A stretch of DNA of 42,056 bases from Myceligenerans salitolerans (GCF_017349295.1 NZ_JAFMPK010000022.1:1-42056), one strand, 5' to 3'; counted from the stretch's first letter, positions 9,916-25,093 are shown. The notes: a model not told the origin generated them from the letters alone. Translations and numbers: made by a program.

Positions 9916-9961
9916 GGTATCGGCCATCCGGTCGGACCTGGCCGACCGGATGGCCGATACC
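9916..9961. repeat. Perfect inverted repeat, 20-bp arms
   Basis: The left arm GGTATCGGCCATCCGGTCGG (9916-9935) and its exact complement (9942-9961) are separated by a 6-base loop ACCTGG. It lies 32 bases upstream of the DUF2306 start codon and about 100 bases after the qor stop. There is no T-run. It may be an operator or upstream activator site for the two-component operon, or a second terminator for qor. Confidence 0.85.
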
Positions 9962-9990
9962 CGTCCGGCGACGGGAGCGCCCGGGATCGA

Positions 9991-10029
9991 CGAGGGCCGC
10001 GTGGTGGCACAGGTGCCACGCGGCCCTCG
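9991..10029 (-). terminator. Hairpin terminator downstream of qor
   Basis: The arms CGAGGGCCGCGTGG (9991-10004) and CCACGCGGCCCTCG (10016-10029) form a perfect 14-bp GC-rich stem with an 11-base loop. It begins 19 bases after the stop of the quinone oxidoreductase gene, which is transcribed toward it. The loop bases TGGCAC can pair instead with GTGCCA, so an alternative inner fold exists. Confidence 0.75.
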
Positions 10030-10047
10030 TCCCCGCGGCTCGTCACG

Positions 10048-11031
10048 TCACGGCAGCAGCAGGACCTTGCCCGTCGTCGCGCGGCCCTCGAGCGCCCGGT
10101 GCGCCTCCGCGGCGTCCGAGAGGGGGTACCGTGCCCCGATCCGTACGTCGAGCCGGCCGGAGGAGGCCGCTCCCAGCACCTCCGCGGCCCGCCACTCGAG
10201 TTCGCCGCGGGTCGCGAGATAGTGGCGGAGCGTCGGACGGGTCAGGTACAGGGACCCCTTGCGGTTCAGGAGCTGCGGATCGAAGGCGGGCACCGGTCCC
10301 GAGGCTCCGCCGAACAGGACGAGCATGCCCCGCTGACGCAGCGCGTCCAGCGAGGCCTCGAACGTGGTCCGGCCCACGCCGTCGTACACGACGTGCACGC
10401 CCGCGCCGTCCGTCAGGTCCCGGACGACGGCCGGCAACTCGGTGGTGAGGTCGGACATCGCGGCGTAGTCGATCGTGTGCGCCGCGCCCGCCGCGGCGGA
10501 CAGCGCTGCTTTCTCCGGCGTGGAGACCGTGGTGATGACACGCCCGCCGCGAGCGGCGGCGAGCTGCGTGGCCAGCAGCCCGACACCCCCCGCGCCGGCG
10601 TGGAGCAGCACGTCGTGGCCCGGGGAGACCTCGAACGTCGAGGTCACGAGGTAGTGGGCGGTCATGCCCTGCAGGGGGAGCGCCGCCGCGGTCTCCAGGT
10701 CGAGACCGGCCGGCACGGTGATCGCCTGGGCGGCCTCGACGACGGCGAGCTCCGCGCAGGACCCGGGGGCCTCCGCCCAGGCGACCCGGTCGCCCGCGGC
10801 GAAGTCGTCGACACCTTCCCCGACCGCCTCGACCGTGCCCGCACCCTCCGACCCGACGACGTGCGGGAACTGCATGGGATACACGCCGGACCTGCGGTAG
10901 GTGTCGATGAAGTTCACGCCGGCCGCCGCGACGCGGACCAGGAGCCGGCCCGGCCCGGGCGTGGGATCGGCGACCTCGTCGTAGGACAGGACCTCTGGCT
11001 CGCCCGCTGCGCGGGCCACGACTGCACGCAT
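10048..11031 (-). CDS. qor: Quinone oxidoreductase, zinc-independent MDR family
   Basis: The 327-residue product is a medium-chain dehydrogenase/reductase of the NADPH:quinone reductase group. The N-terminal GroES-like domain contains VRVAAAGVNFIDTYRRSGVY and the quinone reductase signature around HVVGSEGAGTVEAVG. The nucleotide-binding domain has HAGAGGVGLLATQLAAARG. The cysteines and histidines that bind structural and catalytic zinc in alcohol dehydrogenases are absent, as expected for this branch. It likely carries out NADPH-dependent reduction of quinones in the cytoplasm. It stands alone, divergent from the GNAT gene. Confidence 0.9.
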   Translation of the reverse strand: MRAVVARAAGEPEVLSYDEVADPTPGPGRLLVRVAAAGVNFIDTYRRSGVYPMQFPHVVGSEGAGTVEAVGEGVDDFAAGDRVAWAEAPGSCAELAVVEAAQAITVPAGLDLETAAALPLQGMTAHYLVTSTFEVSPGHDVLLHAGAGGVGLLATQLAAARGGRVITTVSTPEKAALSAAAGAAHTIDYAAMSDLTTELPAVVRDLTDGAGVHVVYDGVGRTTFEASLDALRQRGMLVLFGGASGPVPAFDPQLLNRKGSLYLTRPTLRHYLATRGELEWRAAEVLGAASSGRLDVRIGARYPLSDAAEAHRALEGRATTGKVLLLP

Positions 11032-11119
11032 GCTGCGACCCTACGACGACGGCGGTCTTGCCCACGACCTCCGGGTCCGAGCTGTTCGCCCGGTCGTCGC
11101 GACGGGTACTGTGCGGCTC

Positions 11120-11614
11120 GTGACCCGTACCATCCGATCGCTGACCGAGAGCGACTGGCCCGCGGTGTGGCCCATCATCGAGGCCGTGTGCCGGGAGGGT
11201 GAGACCTACGCCTACCCTCTCGGCCTGTCCGAGGAGCAGGCGCGCGGCTACTGGCTCGAGCCGCCACCCGGAGCGGTCGTCGTGCTCGAGGAGGACGGCG
11301 AGATCCTCGGCACCGCCAAGATGGGACCGAACCGGCCGGGCCATGGTGACCACATCGGTACGGCATCGTTCATGGTCGCCGAGGCGGCACGGGGCCGCGG
11401 CGTGGCGCGGGCGCTGGGCGAGCACGTCATCGCCTGGCACCGGGAACACGGGTTCCGTGGTATCCAGTTCAACGCGGTGGTCGAGTCGAACGCGCCGGCG
11501 GTGCACCTGTGGCGGAAGCTCGGGTTCGAGATCGTCGGGACGGTGCCGGGCGCGTTCCGCTCGCCCGCGCACGGTGAGGTCGGCCTGCACGTGATGTTCC
11601 TGCCGCTCGGCTGA
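11120..11614 (+). CDS. GNAT family N-acetyltransferase
   Basis: The 164-residue protein has the GNAT fold: an N-terminal TIRSLTESDWPAVWPI segment, ILGTAKMGPN on a central strand, the acetyl-CoA-binding turn ARGRGVARAL (the R/QxxGxG/A motif), and NAVVESNAPAVHLWRKLGF, the usual motif B. The acceptor substrate is unknown. The GTG at 11120 was chosen because the family's first strand starts right after it; another GTG at 11111 is possible. The gene ends 21 bases before a convergent CDF transporter gene. Confidence 0.87.
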   Translation: MTRTIRSLTESDWPAVWPIIEAVCREGETYAYPLGLSEEQARGYWLEPPPGAVVVLEEDGEILGTAKMGPNRPGHGDHIGTASFMVAEAARGRGVARALGEHVIAWHREHGFRGIQFNAVVESNAPAVHLWRKLGFEIVGTVPGAFRSPAHGEVGLHVMFLPLG

Positions 11615-11635
11615 TCGGCGGCGTTGCGCCCCGGG

Positions 11636-12568
11636 CTACGCGTGCCGCGACGTCTCGTGGCCGATGTGCCCGGCGGGCTCGAGCTGGAACGTCGAGTGCT
11701 CGACGCTCACGGCGAACTCGGTCGCGACGCACTGCTGGAGTGCGTCGAGCACCTGCGGTGCGCACCCGTCCCGGAAACAGGCGTCGTGCACGACGACGTG
11801 GGCCGACAGTGTCGGCAGACCCGTGGCGACGAGCGAGGCGTGCAGGTCGTGCACCTCCGCCACGTGGTCCACCGCGAGCAGGCGTGCCCGTACCGCGTCC
11901 AGGTCGAGTCCTGGCGGGGCGGACTCCAGGAGCACGGAGGCGGTCTCGAGGAGAAGCCGTACGGCGCGCGGCACGATGAGAGCGGCGATCGTGAGGCCTG
12001 CCACGGCATCGGCGCGCTGCCATCCCGTGGTCGTGATCACCAGGGCCGCGACGATGACACCGACGGATCCCAGCGCGTCGTTCAGCACCTCCAGGAACGC
12101 GGCGCGCAGATTGAACGACGCCGTGCGCGCCCGGGCGAGCACCGCCAGGCCGACGAGGTTCCCGGCGAGTCCCACGGCGCCGAAGAACAGCAGTTCGACG
12201 CCGGGCACCTCGGCGGGCTCCACGAGCCGGAGCACCCCTTCCACCAGCGCGTAGACGCCCACGGCGAGCAGCACCGCGGCCTGGGCGAGCGCGGCGAGCA
12301 CCTCGGCGCGACGGAATCCCCACGTGCGCTGCGCCGTGGGCGGACGCAGCGCGAGCGTGGCGGCGCCGAGGGCGATGCCGAGGCCCGCGACGTCGGTGAG
12401 GACGTGGGCCGTGTCGACAAGGAGCGCGAGGCTGCCGGTGAGCCAGGCGCCGACGGCCTGGGCGACGAGCACCGCCGCCCCGACGCCGAAGGCGATCGCG
12501 AGCCGGCGCCGGTGCCCCGGCGTGGCGGGATCGCCGGCGTGCGCGTGGTCGTGGGAGTGCTCGGTCAT
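11636..12568 (-). CDS. Cation diffusion facilitator (CzcD/ZitB-like)
   Basis: The 310-residue protein exports divalent cations, probably zinc, in exchange for protons across the cell membrane. It begins with a His-rich stretch (HSHDHAHAG), then six membrane segments, then a C-terminal cytoplasmic domain of about 90 residues. The helix-2 metal motif HxxxD is present (H55, D59). In helix 5 the usual His is Glu160, paired with Asp164, so the site is ExxxD. The ATG at 12568 has GGAGG 9 bases upstream; in-frame ATGs at 12577 and 12592 are alternatives. The gene diverges from argC with about 100 bases between. Confidence 0.9.
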   Translation of the reverse strand: MTEHSHDHAHAGDPATPGHRRRLAIAFGVGAAVLVAQAVGAWLTGSLALLVDTAHVLTDVAGLGIALGAATLALRPPTAQRTWGFRRAEVLAALAQAAVLLAVGVYALVEGVLRLVEPAEVPGVELLFFGAVGLAGNLVGLAVLARARTASFNLRAAFLEVLNDALGSVGVIVAALVITTTGWQRADAVAGLTIAALIVPRAVRLLLETASVLLESAPPGLDLDAVRARLLAVDHVAEVHDLHASLVATGLPTLSAHVVVHDACFRDGCAPQVLDALQQCVATEFAVSVEHSTFQLEPAGHIGHETSRHA

Positions 12569-12631
12569 CGTGAGCATCCTCCGGCACCGCACCCGTTCCT
12601 GGCTACCGGGCGCCGGTTGTCCACAGGGCGG

Positions 12632-12668
12632 TTGAGGATGGTGGAATAACTATGTAGACTCCCGAATA
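12632..12668 (+). promoter_or_regulatory. argC promoter with predicted start at the ATG
   Basis: TTGAGG (12632-12637), a 17-base spacer, and TAGACT (12655-12660) form a good housekeeping promoter. Seven bases after the -10 box lies the ATG of argC, so transcription is predicted to begin at or next to the start codon. No ribosome binding site precedes the ATG (ACTCCCGAAT), which supports a leaderless message. Confidence 0.7.
12643..12656. promoter_or_regulatory. Candidate ARG box (ArgR operator)
   Basis: GGAATAACTATGTA matches the ARG box core TGAATAATTATTCA at 10 of 14 positions. It is one of the most AT-rich spots in the region. It fills the spacer of the argC promoter and overlaps the first bases of the -10 box, so bound ArgR would block RNA polymerase. 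ArgR is encoded in the same operon. Confidence 0.6.
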
Positions 12669-13750
12669 TGTCTTCCACGATCCGTGTCGCCGTCGCGGGC
12701 GCCTCCGGGTACGCGGGCGGTGAGACGCTGCGGCTTCTCGCCGCTCACCCCCTCGTCGAGGTGGGCGCGGTGACCGCACATGTGTCGGCCGGTTCGGCTC
12801 TCGGTGAGCACCAGCCGCATCTGCGCTCGCTCGCGCACCGCGTGATCCAGCCCACGACGCCGGAGGCGCTCGCGGGGCACGACGTCGTGGTGCTCGCTCT
12901 CCCGCACGGCGCGTCCGGTGAGATCGCCGCCCAGCTCCCCGATGATGCGCTCGTCCTCGACCTCGGCGCCGACCACCGCCTCACCGACGCCGACGCGTGG
13001 CGGGCGTTCTACGGGAGCGAGCACGCCGGCTCCTGGCCGTACGGGATGCCGGAACTCCTCCTCACGGAGAAGGCGGGTGCCGGTGCGGTGGCCCGGCAGC
13101 GGGACCACCTCACGGGAGTGAAGCGTGTCGCCGTCCCGGGGTGCAACGTCACGGCCGTCACACTCGGCCTGCAGCCCGGTGTCGCCGCCGGCCTGGTCGA
13201 TCCGTCCGACATCGTCGCGGTCCTGGCCAACGGCTACTCCGGAGCCGGTCGGAGTCTCAAGCCGCACCTGCTCGCGAGCGAAGGCCTCGGCTCGGCCCGG
13301 CCGTACGCGGTCGGTGGTACGCACCGGCACGTCCCTGAGATCGCCCAGAACCTGCGCGCCGCGGGCGCTTCGACGGTGCGCCTCAGCTTCACGCCCACCC
13401 TCGTACCCATGGCCCGGGGCATCCTGGCCACGGTCACCGCTCCGCTGGCCGATGGCGTGGCGCCGGGCACGGCCGCGCGCTCGGTCCGTGAGGCATGGTC
13501 CGAGGCGTACGAGGACGAGCCCTTCGTCCACCTCCTGCCCGAGGGGCAGTGGCCGAGCACCGCGATGACCGCGGGGGCCAACACGGCGCTGGTCCAGGTC
13601 GTGGTGGACGAGGCCGCGGGCCGTGTGGTCACCGTCACCGCGGTCGACAACCTCGTCAAGGGCACCGCCGGCCAGGCCGTCCAGGCCCTCAACATCGCGC
13701 TCGGACTGCCGGAGACCAGCGGCCTCGGGACCGAGGGGGTCGCCCCGTGA
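12668..13750 (+). CDS. argC: N-acetyl-gamma-glutamyl-phosphate reductase
   Basis: ArgC reduces N-acetylglutamyl phosphate to the semialdehyde with NADPH, the third step of arginine synthesis. The 360-residue protein has the N-terminal dinucleotide motif GASGYAGGE (11-19) and the catalytic Cys159 in [25 protein letters not shown]-like and ADHRLTD segments are also typical. It is the first gene of the arginine cluster. The ATG at 12668 is the only start compatible with the family's N-terminus and falls at the predicted transcription start. The argJ start lies 64 bases after the stop. Confidence 0.96.
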   Translation: MSSTIRVAVAGASGYAGGETLRLLAAHPLVEVGAVTAHVSAGSALGEHQPHLRSLAHRVIQPTTPEALAGHDVVVLALPHGASGEIAAQLPDDALVLDLGADHRLTDADAWRAFYGSEHAGSWPYGMPELLLTEKAGAGAVARQRDHLTGVKRVAVPGCNVTAVTLGLQPGVAAGLVDPSDIVAVLANGYSGAGRSLKPHLLASEGLGSARPYAVGGTHRHVPEIAQNLRAAGASTVRLSFTPTLVPMARGILATVTAPLADGVAPGTAARSVREAWSEAYEDEPFVHLLPEGQWPSTAMTAGANTALVQVVVDEAAGRVVTVTAVDNLVKGTAGQAVQALNIALGLPETSGLGTEGVAP

Positions 13751-13814
13751 ACACCCGGCTCCGGCGCGTCGCCGGGCATGCCGGTCCCAGCACAGTCACG
13801 ACCGGAGGAGCACA

Positions 13815-14996
13815 GTGAGCGTCACCGCCGCCCGGGGGTTCCGGGCCGCCGGCATCACCGCCGGGCTCAAGGCATCGGGCAAGCCGGATCTCGCGCTCGT
13901 CGTCAACGACGGGCCGCGGTTCGACGCCGCCGCCGTCTTCACGTCCAACCGGGTCGTGGGTGCCCCGGTCCTGTGGTCGCGCCAGGCCGTCAAGGACGGT
14001 ACGGCGCGTGCCGTGGTGCTCAACTCCGGCTCGGCCAACGTCTGCACCGGGCCTGGCGGGTTCCAGGACGCGCACGCGACCGCCGAGGCGGTCGCCGGCG
14101 GTCTCGGCATCGGCGCGATCGACGTCCTCGTCGCCTCGACCGGCGTGATCGGCGTGCGCCTGGCACGAGAGAAACTCCTCGCGGGTATCCCCGTCGTGAC
14201 GGACGCCCTCACGGACGACTCCGCGGCCGGTGCGGCCGCCGCGGCCGCGATCATGACCACCGACACGGTGTCGAAGACCGCGACGCGGACCGTCGAGACG
14301 CCGGACGGTGTGGTCACGGTGGGGGGCATGGCCAAGGGGGCCGGGATGCTCGCCCCGGCACTGGCCACGATGCTGTGCGTGATCACCACGGACGCCGTCG
14401 TCCCGCACGAGCGGGCCGATGCCGCGCTCCGGCACGCCACCCGCACCACCTTCGACCGCGTCGACTCCGACGGCTGCCAGTCCACGTCGGACACGGTGGT
14501 CCTGATGGCCTCCGGCGCCTCGGGGGTGGCCCCGGACCCGAAGGCGCTCGCGGCCGCCGTCCAGGACGTCTGCGCCGACCTCGCCCGGCAGCTGCTCGCC
14601 GACGCCGAGGGTGCCGCCCACGACATCGCCATCACCGTGCGGAACGCGACCACCGAGGACGCGGCGCTCGCCGTCGCCCGAGCGGTGTCACGCTCCAACC
14701 TGGTCAAGACCGCGATCTACGGCAACGACCCGAACTGGGGGCGCATCCTCGCCCAGGTCGGGACGGTTCCGGAGGAGGTCGCGCCCTTCGATCCCGAGGC
14801 GCTCGACATCTACGTCAACTCCGTAAAAGTGTGCCAAGCGGGCGGCGCGCACGAGCCGCCGGACAAGGTCGACCTCGCCTCGTCCCGCGAAACGGCGATC
14901 GAGATCGACCTGCACGCCGGCGCGGCAGAGGTCACCCTCTGGACCAACGACCTCACGCACGCGTACGTCGAAGAGAACAGCGCGTACACCTCATGA
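13815..14996 (+). CDS. argJ: Bifunctional ornithine acetyltransferase / N-acetylglutamate synthase
   Basis: ArgJ moves the acetyl group from N-acetylornithine to glutamate, regenerating the first intermediate, and can also make it from acetyl-CoA. The 393-residue precursor is expected to cleave itself before Thr185 in [14 protein letters not shown], leaving that Thr as nucleophile on the beta chain. [21 protein letters not shown] and [10 protein letters not shown] are other family features. The GTG start at 13815 has GGAGGA six or so bases upstream. Because this form recycles acetyl groups, no separate argA or argE is needed. The stop overlaps the argB start by 4 bases. Confidence 0.95.
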   Translation: MSVTAARGFRAAGITAGLKASGKPDLALVVNDGPRFDAAAVFTSNRVVGAPVLWSRQAVKDGTARAVVLNSGSANVCTGPGGFQDAHATAEAVAGGLGIGAIDVLVASTGVIGVRLAREKLLAGIPVVTDALTDDSAAGAAAAAAIMTTDTVSKTATRTVETPDGVVTVGGMAKGAGMLAPALATMLCVITTDAVVPHERADAALRHATRTTFDRVDSDGCQSTSDTVVLMASGASGVAPDPKALAAAVQDVCADLARQLLADAEGAAHDIAITVRNATTEDAALAVARAVSRSNLVKTAIYGNDPNWGRILAQVGTVPEEVAPFDPEALDIYVNSVKVCQAGGAHEPPDKVDLASSRETAIEIDLHAGAAEVTLWTNDLTHAYVEENSAYTS

Positions 14997-15954
14997 CGGG
15001 CATCTCGAACAGCGCGGTCCTCGCCTCCCTGACCGCGGACCAGAAGGCGGAGGTCCTCGTCGAGGCGCTGCCCTGGCTCCAGGAGTTCGCGGGCGCCCTC
15101 GTCGTGATCAAGTACGGCGGCAACGCCATGGTCCGCGACGACCTCAAGGCGGCGTTCGCCCAGGACATGGTGTTCCTGCGGCAGGTGGGCCTGAAGCCGG
15201 TCGTCGTGCACGGCGGCGGCCCGCAGATCAACGCGATGCTCGAGCGGCTCGGCATCGAGTCCGAGTTCCAGGGCGGCCTGCGCGTCACGACGCCCGAGAC
15301 CATGGAGGTGGTGCGCATGGTGCTCACCGGCCAGGTCTCGCGCGAACTCGTCGGGCTCATCAACGCCCACGGGCCGAACGCCGTGGGACTGAGCGGCGAG
15401 GACGGCGGCCTGCTCGGCGCCGCCCGGCGGCACGCGACGGTCGACGGCGAGCCGGTCGACGTCGGCCTGGTGGGTGACGTGGTGCAGGTCGACCCGCGCG
15501 CGGTCCAGGATCTGCTGGACGCCGGCCGTATCCCCGTGGTGTCCACCATCGCACCTGACGTGACCGACCCGACGCAGGTCCTCAACGTCAACGCCGACAC
15601 CGCGGCGAGCGCCCTGGCGGTGGCGCTGGGCGCGAAGAAGCTGATCGTGCTCACCGACGTGGAGGGTCTGTACACGGCGTGGCCGGACAAGGACTCGCTG
15701 GTCGAGCAGATCACCGCGCCGCAGCTGCGCGCGCTGCTGCCGCACCTGGCCTCGGGGATGATCCCGAAGATGGAGGCCTGCCTGCGGGCGGTGGACGGTG
15801 GCGTGCCACGCGCGACGGTGATCGACGGCAGGCAGCCGCACAGCGTGCTGCTCGAGGTCTTCACGGCGCGCGGGAACGGGACGATGGTGGTGCCGGTGCC
15901 GTCGGGCGACCTGCCGGGGACGGAACACGAGGAGATGTCGAGGGTGGTGTCGGA

Positions 15955-15958
<4 letters not shown>
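14993..15958 (+). CDS. argB: Acetylglutamate kinase
   Basis: ArgB phosphorylates N-acetylglutamate with ATP, usually the arginine-inhibited step in organisms with the ArgJ cycle. The 321-residue amino acid kinase shows [10 protein letters not shown] with the catalytic Lys, [27 protein letters not shown] and [16 protein letters not shown]-type nucleotide binding, and a late LTDVEGLY. An N-terminal helix ([21 protein letters not shown]) before the kinase fold is present; in the hexameric, arginine-sensitive enzymes such a helix joins dimers, so feedback inhibition is likely. The ATG at 14993 overlaps the argJ stop (ATGA), and the stop overlaps argD the same way. Confidence 0.96.
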
Positions 15959-18883
<2,925 letters not shown>

Positions 18884-18944
18884 CGGTGTCTCCCGGACCC
18901 GCCTGCTCGAACCGAAACCAACGAACCACGGAAGAGAAGAACCA

Positions 18945-22341
<3,397 letters not shown>

Positions 22342-22443
22342 CCTGCCGTGCCGTCCGCCTCCGTGCCGTCTGCGTCCGGGCGGCCGCCCACCCTCGTCGT
22401 CGTCCCGTCACGCCGGCCACGCCGACCCAACACCTAGATCAAC

Positions 22444-22490
22444 AATGCCTTGCTCTGCTAGGGTTCGAAGCCCTAGCAGTCCTAGGCATT
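22444..22490. promoter_or_regulatory. Nested inverted repeats before the PadR gene
   Basis: The inner repeat is CTGCTAGGG (22455-22463) and CCCTAGCAG (22471-22479) around TTCGAAG. The outer repeat is AATGCCT (22444-22450) and AGGCATT (22484-22490). The whole is centred 35 bases upstream of the GTG start and is AT-richer than its surroundings. The position and symmetry fit an operator for the PadR dimer, giving autoregulation. TTGCTC (22450-22455) may be a -35 box within it. Confidence 0.6.
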
Positions 22491-22501
22491 GGAGATCCTG
22501 A

Positions 22502-22882
22502 GTGCACATCGACAAGGACCTGGTCGCGGCGTCGGCGACCCCGCTCGTCCTCGGCATCCTCGCCGACGGCGAGTCGTACGGATACGCGATCCTCAAACGC
22601 GTCACCGAACTCTCCGGAGGCCGCATGCAGTGGACCGACGGCATGCTCTACCCCCTGCTCCACCGCCTGGAGAGGCAGGAACTCATCGAGGCGACCTGGG
22701 GCACGGCCGACAACGGCCGCCGACGCAAGCACTACGCCATCACCCCGGCCGGACGAGCCGCCCTCGCCGAACGTCAGGAGCAGTGGAGCGTCGTCGCCGA
22801 AGCCCTCGAGAAGGTGTGGCGGGACCTGGCCGACGGCGCCACCGGACTCGCCGGCCCCCGGACCGCGGAGGGGTGGGCCTGA
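22502..22882 (+). CDS. PadR family transcriptional regulator
   Basis: The 126-residue protein is a PadR winged helix-turn-helix regulator: PLVLGILADGESYGYAILKRV at the start, then GMLYPLLHRLERQELI (recognition helix and wing) and RRRKHYAITPAGRAAL. PadR proteins often repress an adjacent membrane gene. GGAG (22491-22494) is spaced 7 bases from the GTG at 22502. The stop overlaps the start of the membrane protein gene (TGATG). The inverted repeats upstream are the likely binding site. Confidence 0.93.
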   Translation: MHIDKDLVAASATPLVLGILADGESYGYAILKRVTELSGGRMQWTDGMLYPLLHRLERQELIEATWGTADNGRRRKHYAITPAGRAALAERQEQWSVVAEALEKVWRDLADGATGLAGPRTAEGWA

Positions 22883-24303
22883 TGAGCGAGACCCCGCGGA
22901 ACACCACACAGAGCACCCCGGATCACACGGGCCTCGAGGCCCAGATCGACCAGTGGCGCGGCTTCGTGCGGCGCCGGCGCGCCATCGCCGCGCCCGACAT
23001 CGAGGAGATGGAGGACCACCTGCGCGAACAGGTCGCGGACCTGAATGCGGGCGGCCTGGACGACGACGAGGCGTTCCTCGTCGCGGTCAAACGCATGGGC
23101 AACCTGGACGACGTCTCCCGCGAGTTCGCCCGGGAGCACTCGGACAGACTCTGGAAGCAGCTCGTGCTCTTCCCCGACGCGCCGGCCGGCCAGGCCCCTG
23201 GGCGCGGGCTCGGCAGATTCCGCGACCTCGCCGTCCTCCTCTCACTGGCGATCGCCGCCGGCATCGCCCTGAAGATCCTCCTGGCGAACGTCACGGAGGA
23301 GACGACCCTCCTGCTCAACGGCCCCTTCCTCGTTCTGCCCTTCCTCGCCGGATACCTCGCCTGGAAGCGCGCCCTCCCGCTCCGTACGGCATCCGTCCTC
23401 CTGGCCGCGACCGCCGCACTGGCCCTGATCGTCAACCTGTACCCGTTCGACCTCGGGAACCCGGCCGACCCCTATCCGGAACCCGGCATGACCGTCGTCC
23501 TCGCGGGCCTGCACGCGCCCATCGTCCTGTGGCTCCTCGTCGGCGTCGTCTACGCGGCCGGCTCGTGGAGGTCGGACGCGCGCCGCATGGACTACGTCCG
23601 CTTCACCGGCGAGCTCCTCGTCTACCTCGCACTCATCCAGCTCGGCGGCATGCTGCTCGTCGGCCTGACCGCCGGCGTGCTCAGCCTGGTCGGCGTCGAC
23701 TTCGAACCCTTCATCGAGGACTGGCTCCTGCCGTTCGCCCTCCCCGGTGCCCTCATGGTCGCCGCCTGGCTCGTCGAGGCGAAGAAGAGCGTCGTCGAGA
23801 ACATCGCTCCCGTCCTCGCCCGCGTGTTCACACCGCTCGCGGCCCTCATGCTCCTCGCGATGTTCGTGGCGCTGCTGGCCGGCGGACCGTTCGACGCCGT
23901 CGACCGCGAACTCCTCATCCTCATGGACGCCGTGCTGCTGCTCGTGCTCTTCCTGTTGCTGTACTCGATCTCCGCCCGCGACCCCCTCGCGCCGCCCGGG
24001 ATCTTCGACTGGCTCCAGCTCGTGCTCGTCGGCGCGGCGCTCGCGGTCGACGCGGTCGCCCTGACCGCGATGCTGGTCCGCATCGCGGAGTTCGGCTTCA
24101 CCGCGAACAAGGTGGCGGCCCTGGGCCTCAACCTGATCCTGCTCGTCCATCTCGCCTGGGCGGGCCGGCTCACCCTCGGGTTCGTGCGCGGCAGCAGAAC
24201 CTTCGTGGCGACGGAACGCTGGCAGACCAGGTACCTGCCGGTCTACGGGGTGTGGGCACTGGTCGTGACGGTGGTCTTCCCGCCGGTGTTCGGGTTCGCC
24301 TGA
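22882..24303 (+). CDS. Permease-prefix-domain membrane protein, PadR partner
   Basis: The 473-residue protein begins with a cytoplasmic helical domain of about 80 residues (ARRRAIAAPDIEEMEDHLREQ-like, then LDDDEAFLVAVKRMGNLDDVS), the permease prefix domain usually found next to PadR genes. About ten predicted membrane segments follow from residue 110, with a charged loop near 215-230. It has no ATPase motif and no ABC partner gene. The substrate or role is unknown. The ATG overlaps the PadR stop, so the two are one operon. Confidence 0.8.
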   Translation: MSETPRNTTQSTPDHTGLEAQIDQWRGFVRRRRAIAAPDIEEMEDHLREQVADLNAGGLDDDEAFLVAVKRMGNLDDVSREFAREHSDRLWKQLVLFPDAPAGQAPGRGLGRFRDLAVLLSLAIAAGIALKILLANVTEETTLLLNGPFLVLPFLAGYLAWKRALPLRTASVLLAATAALALIVNLYPFDLGNPADPYPEPGMTVVLAGLHAPIVLWLLVGVVYAAGSWRSDARRMDYVRFTGELLVYLALIQLGGMLLVGLTAGVLSLVGVDFEPFIEDWLLPFALPGALMVAAWLVEAKKSVVENIAPVLARVFTPLAALMLLAMFVALLAGGPFDAVDRELLILMDAVLLLVLFLLLYSISARDPLAPPGIFDWLQLVLVGAALAVDAVALTAMLVRIAEFGFTANKVAALGLNLILLVHLAWAGRLTLGFVRGSRTFVATERWQTRYLPVYGVWALVVTVVFPPVFGFA

Positions 24304-24400
24304 GAGACCGCAGGCTCCCGGCCCGACCACCCGGCGACGGACCAGCCACTCGACGAGCCCGTCTGCGCGGTCCTGTCCGCCGCACGAGAGAATCACTTCC

Positions 24401-25093
24401 GTGCGTGAGTTCTTCGACCGGTCCGTCCTTGCCGTCGCCCGTGATCTTCTCGGGGCCCAGCTGACCGTCCGCGGGCCGGGGGGCGCCGTCACCGTGCGAC
24501 TCACCGAGGTCGAGGCGTACGACGGCGAGTTCGACCCCGGCTCGCACGCCTACCGCGGCCGTACCGCGCGCAACGCGACGATGTTCGGCCCGGGCGGCCA
24601 CCTGTACGTCTACCGGCACCTGGGCCTGCACCACTGCGCCAACATCGTGTGCGGGCCCGAGGGCAGGCCGTCCGGTGTGCTGCTGCGTGCTGCCGAGGTG
24701 ACCGGCGGCGTGGAGCTCGCCCGCGAGCGCCGGGCCGCGTCGGGCGTGGTGCGGACCGACCGGGACCTGGCGCGCGGCCCGGCCCGGCTGACCGTGGCGC
24801 TGGGGATCGACAGGTCCGACGACGGCGCCGACGTCATGGAACCGGAGGGCCGGATGACGTTGGAGCCGCGGCCCGGATGGCCGTCGCCCGAGGAGACGAC
24901 GCAGGGCCACGGGCCCGTCGGTGTCCGGACCGGTCCCCGCGTCGGCGTGTCGGGGGAAGGAGGGCGCGCGGACCTGTTCCCCTGGCGCTTCTGGCTCGCC
25001 GGTGAGCCCACGGTCAGTGACTACCGGCCGGCGGCCCCGAGACGCAGTCGTACGGCCGCGACGCCGGCTCCAGGCCGGAAGCGGACCACATGA
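24401..25093 (+). CDS. mpg: DNA-3-methyladenine glycosylase (AAG/MPG family)
   Basis: This monofunctional glycosylase removes alkylated purines from DNA at the start of base excision repair. The 230-residue protein has the active-site segment LTEVEAYDG with Glu38 and Tyr40, which match the human enzyme's catalytic Glu125 and Tyr127, then SHAYRGRTARNATMFGPGGHLYVY and LLRAAEV, all family hallmarks. The C-terminal 25 residues are a basic low-complexity tail. No ribosome binding site precedes the GTG at 24401; GAGAAT at 24388-24393 lies 7 bases before it and could be the -10 of a leaderless message. Neighbours are unrelated. Confidence 0.9.
   Translation: MREFFDRSVLAVARDLLGAQLTVRGPGGAVTVRLTEVEAYDGEFDPGSHAYRGRTARNATMFGPGGHLYVYRHLGLHHCANIVCGPEGRPSGVLLRAAEVTGGVELARERRAASGVVRTDRDLARGPARLTVALGIDRSDDGADVMEPEGRMTLEPRPGWPSPEETTQGHGPVGVRTGPRVGVSGEGGRADLFPWRFWLAGEPTVSDYRPAAPRRSRTAATPAPGRKRTT

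Noticed and set aside
22378-22389. Palindrome GGGCGGCCGCCC after the kinase-like gene as a terminator
   Set aside because: A fully self-complementary 12-mer leaves no loop for a stable hairpin, and such GC palindromes are common at this base composition.
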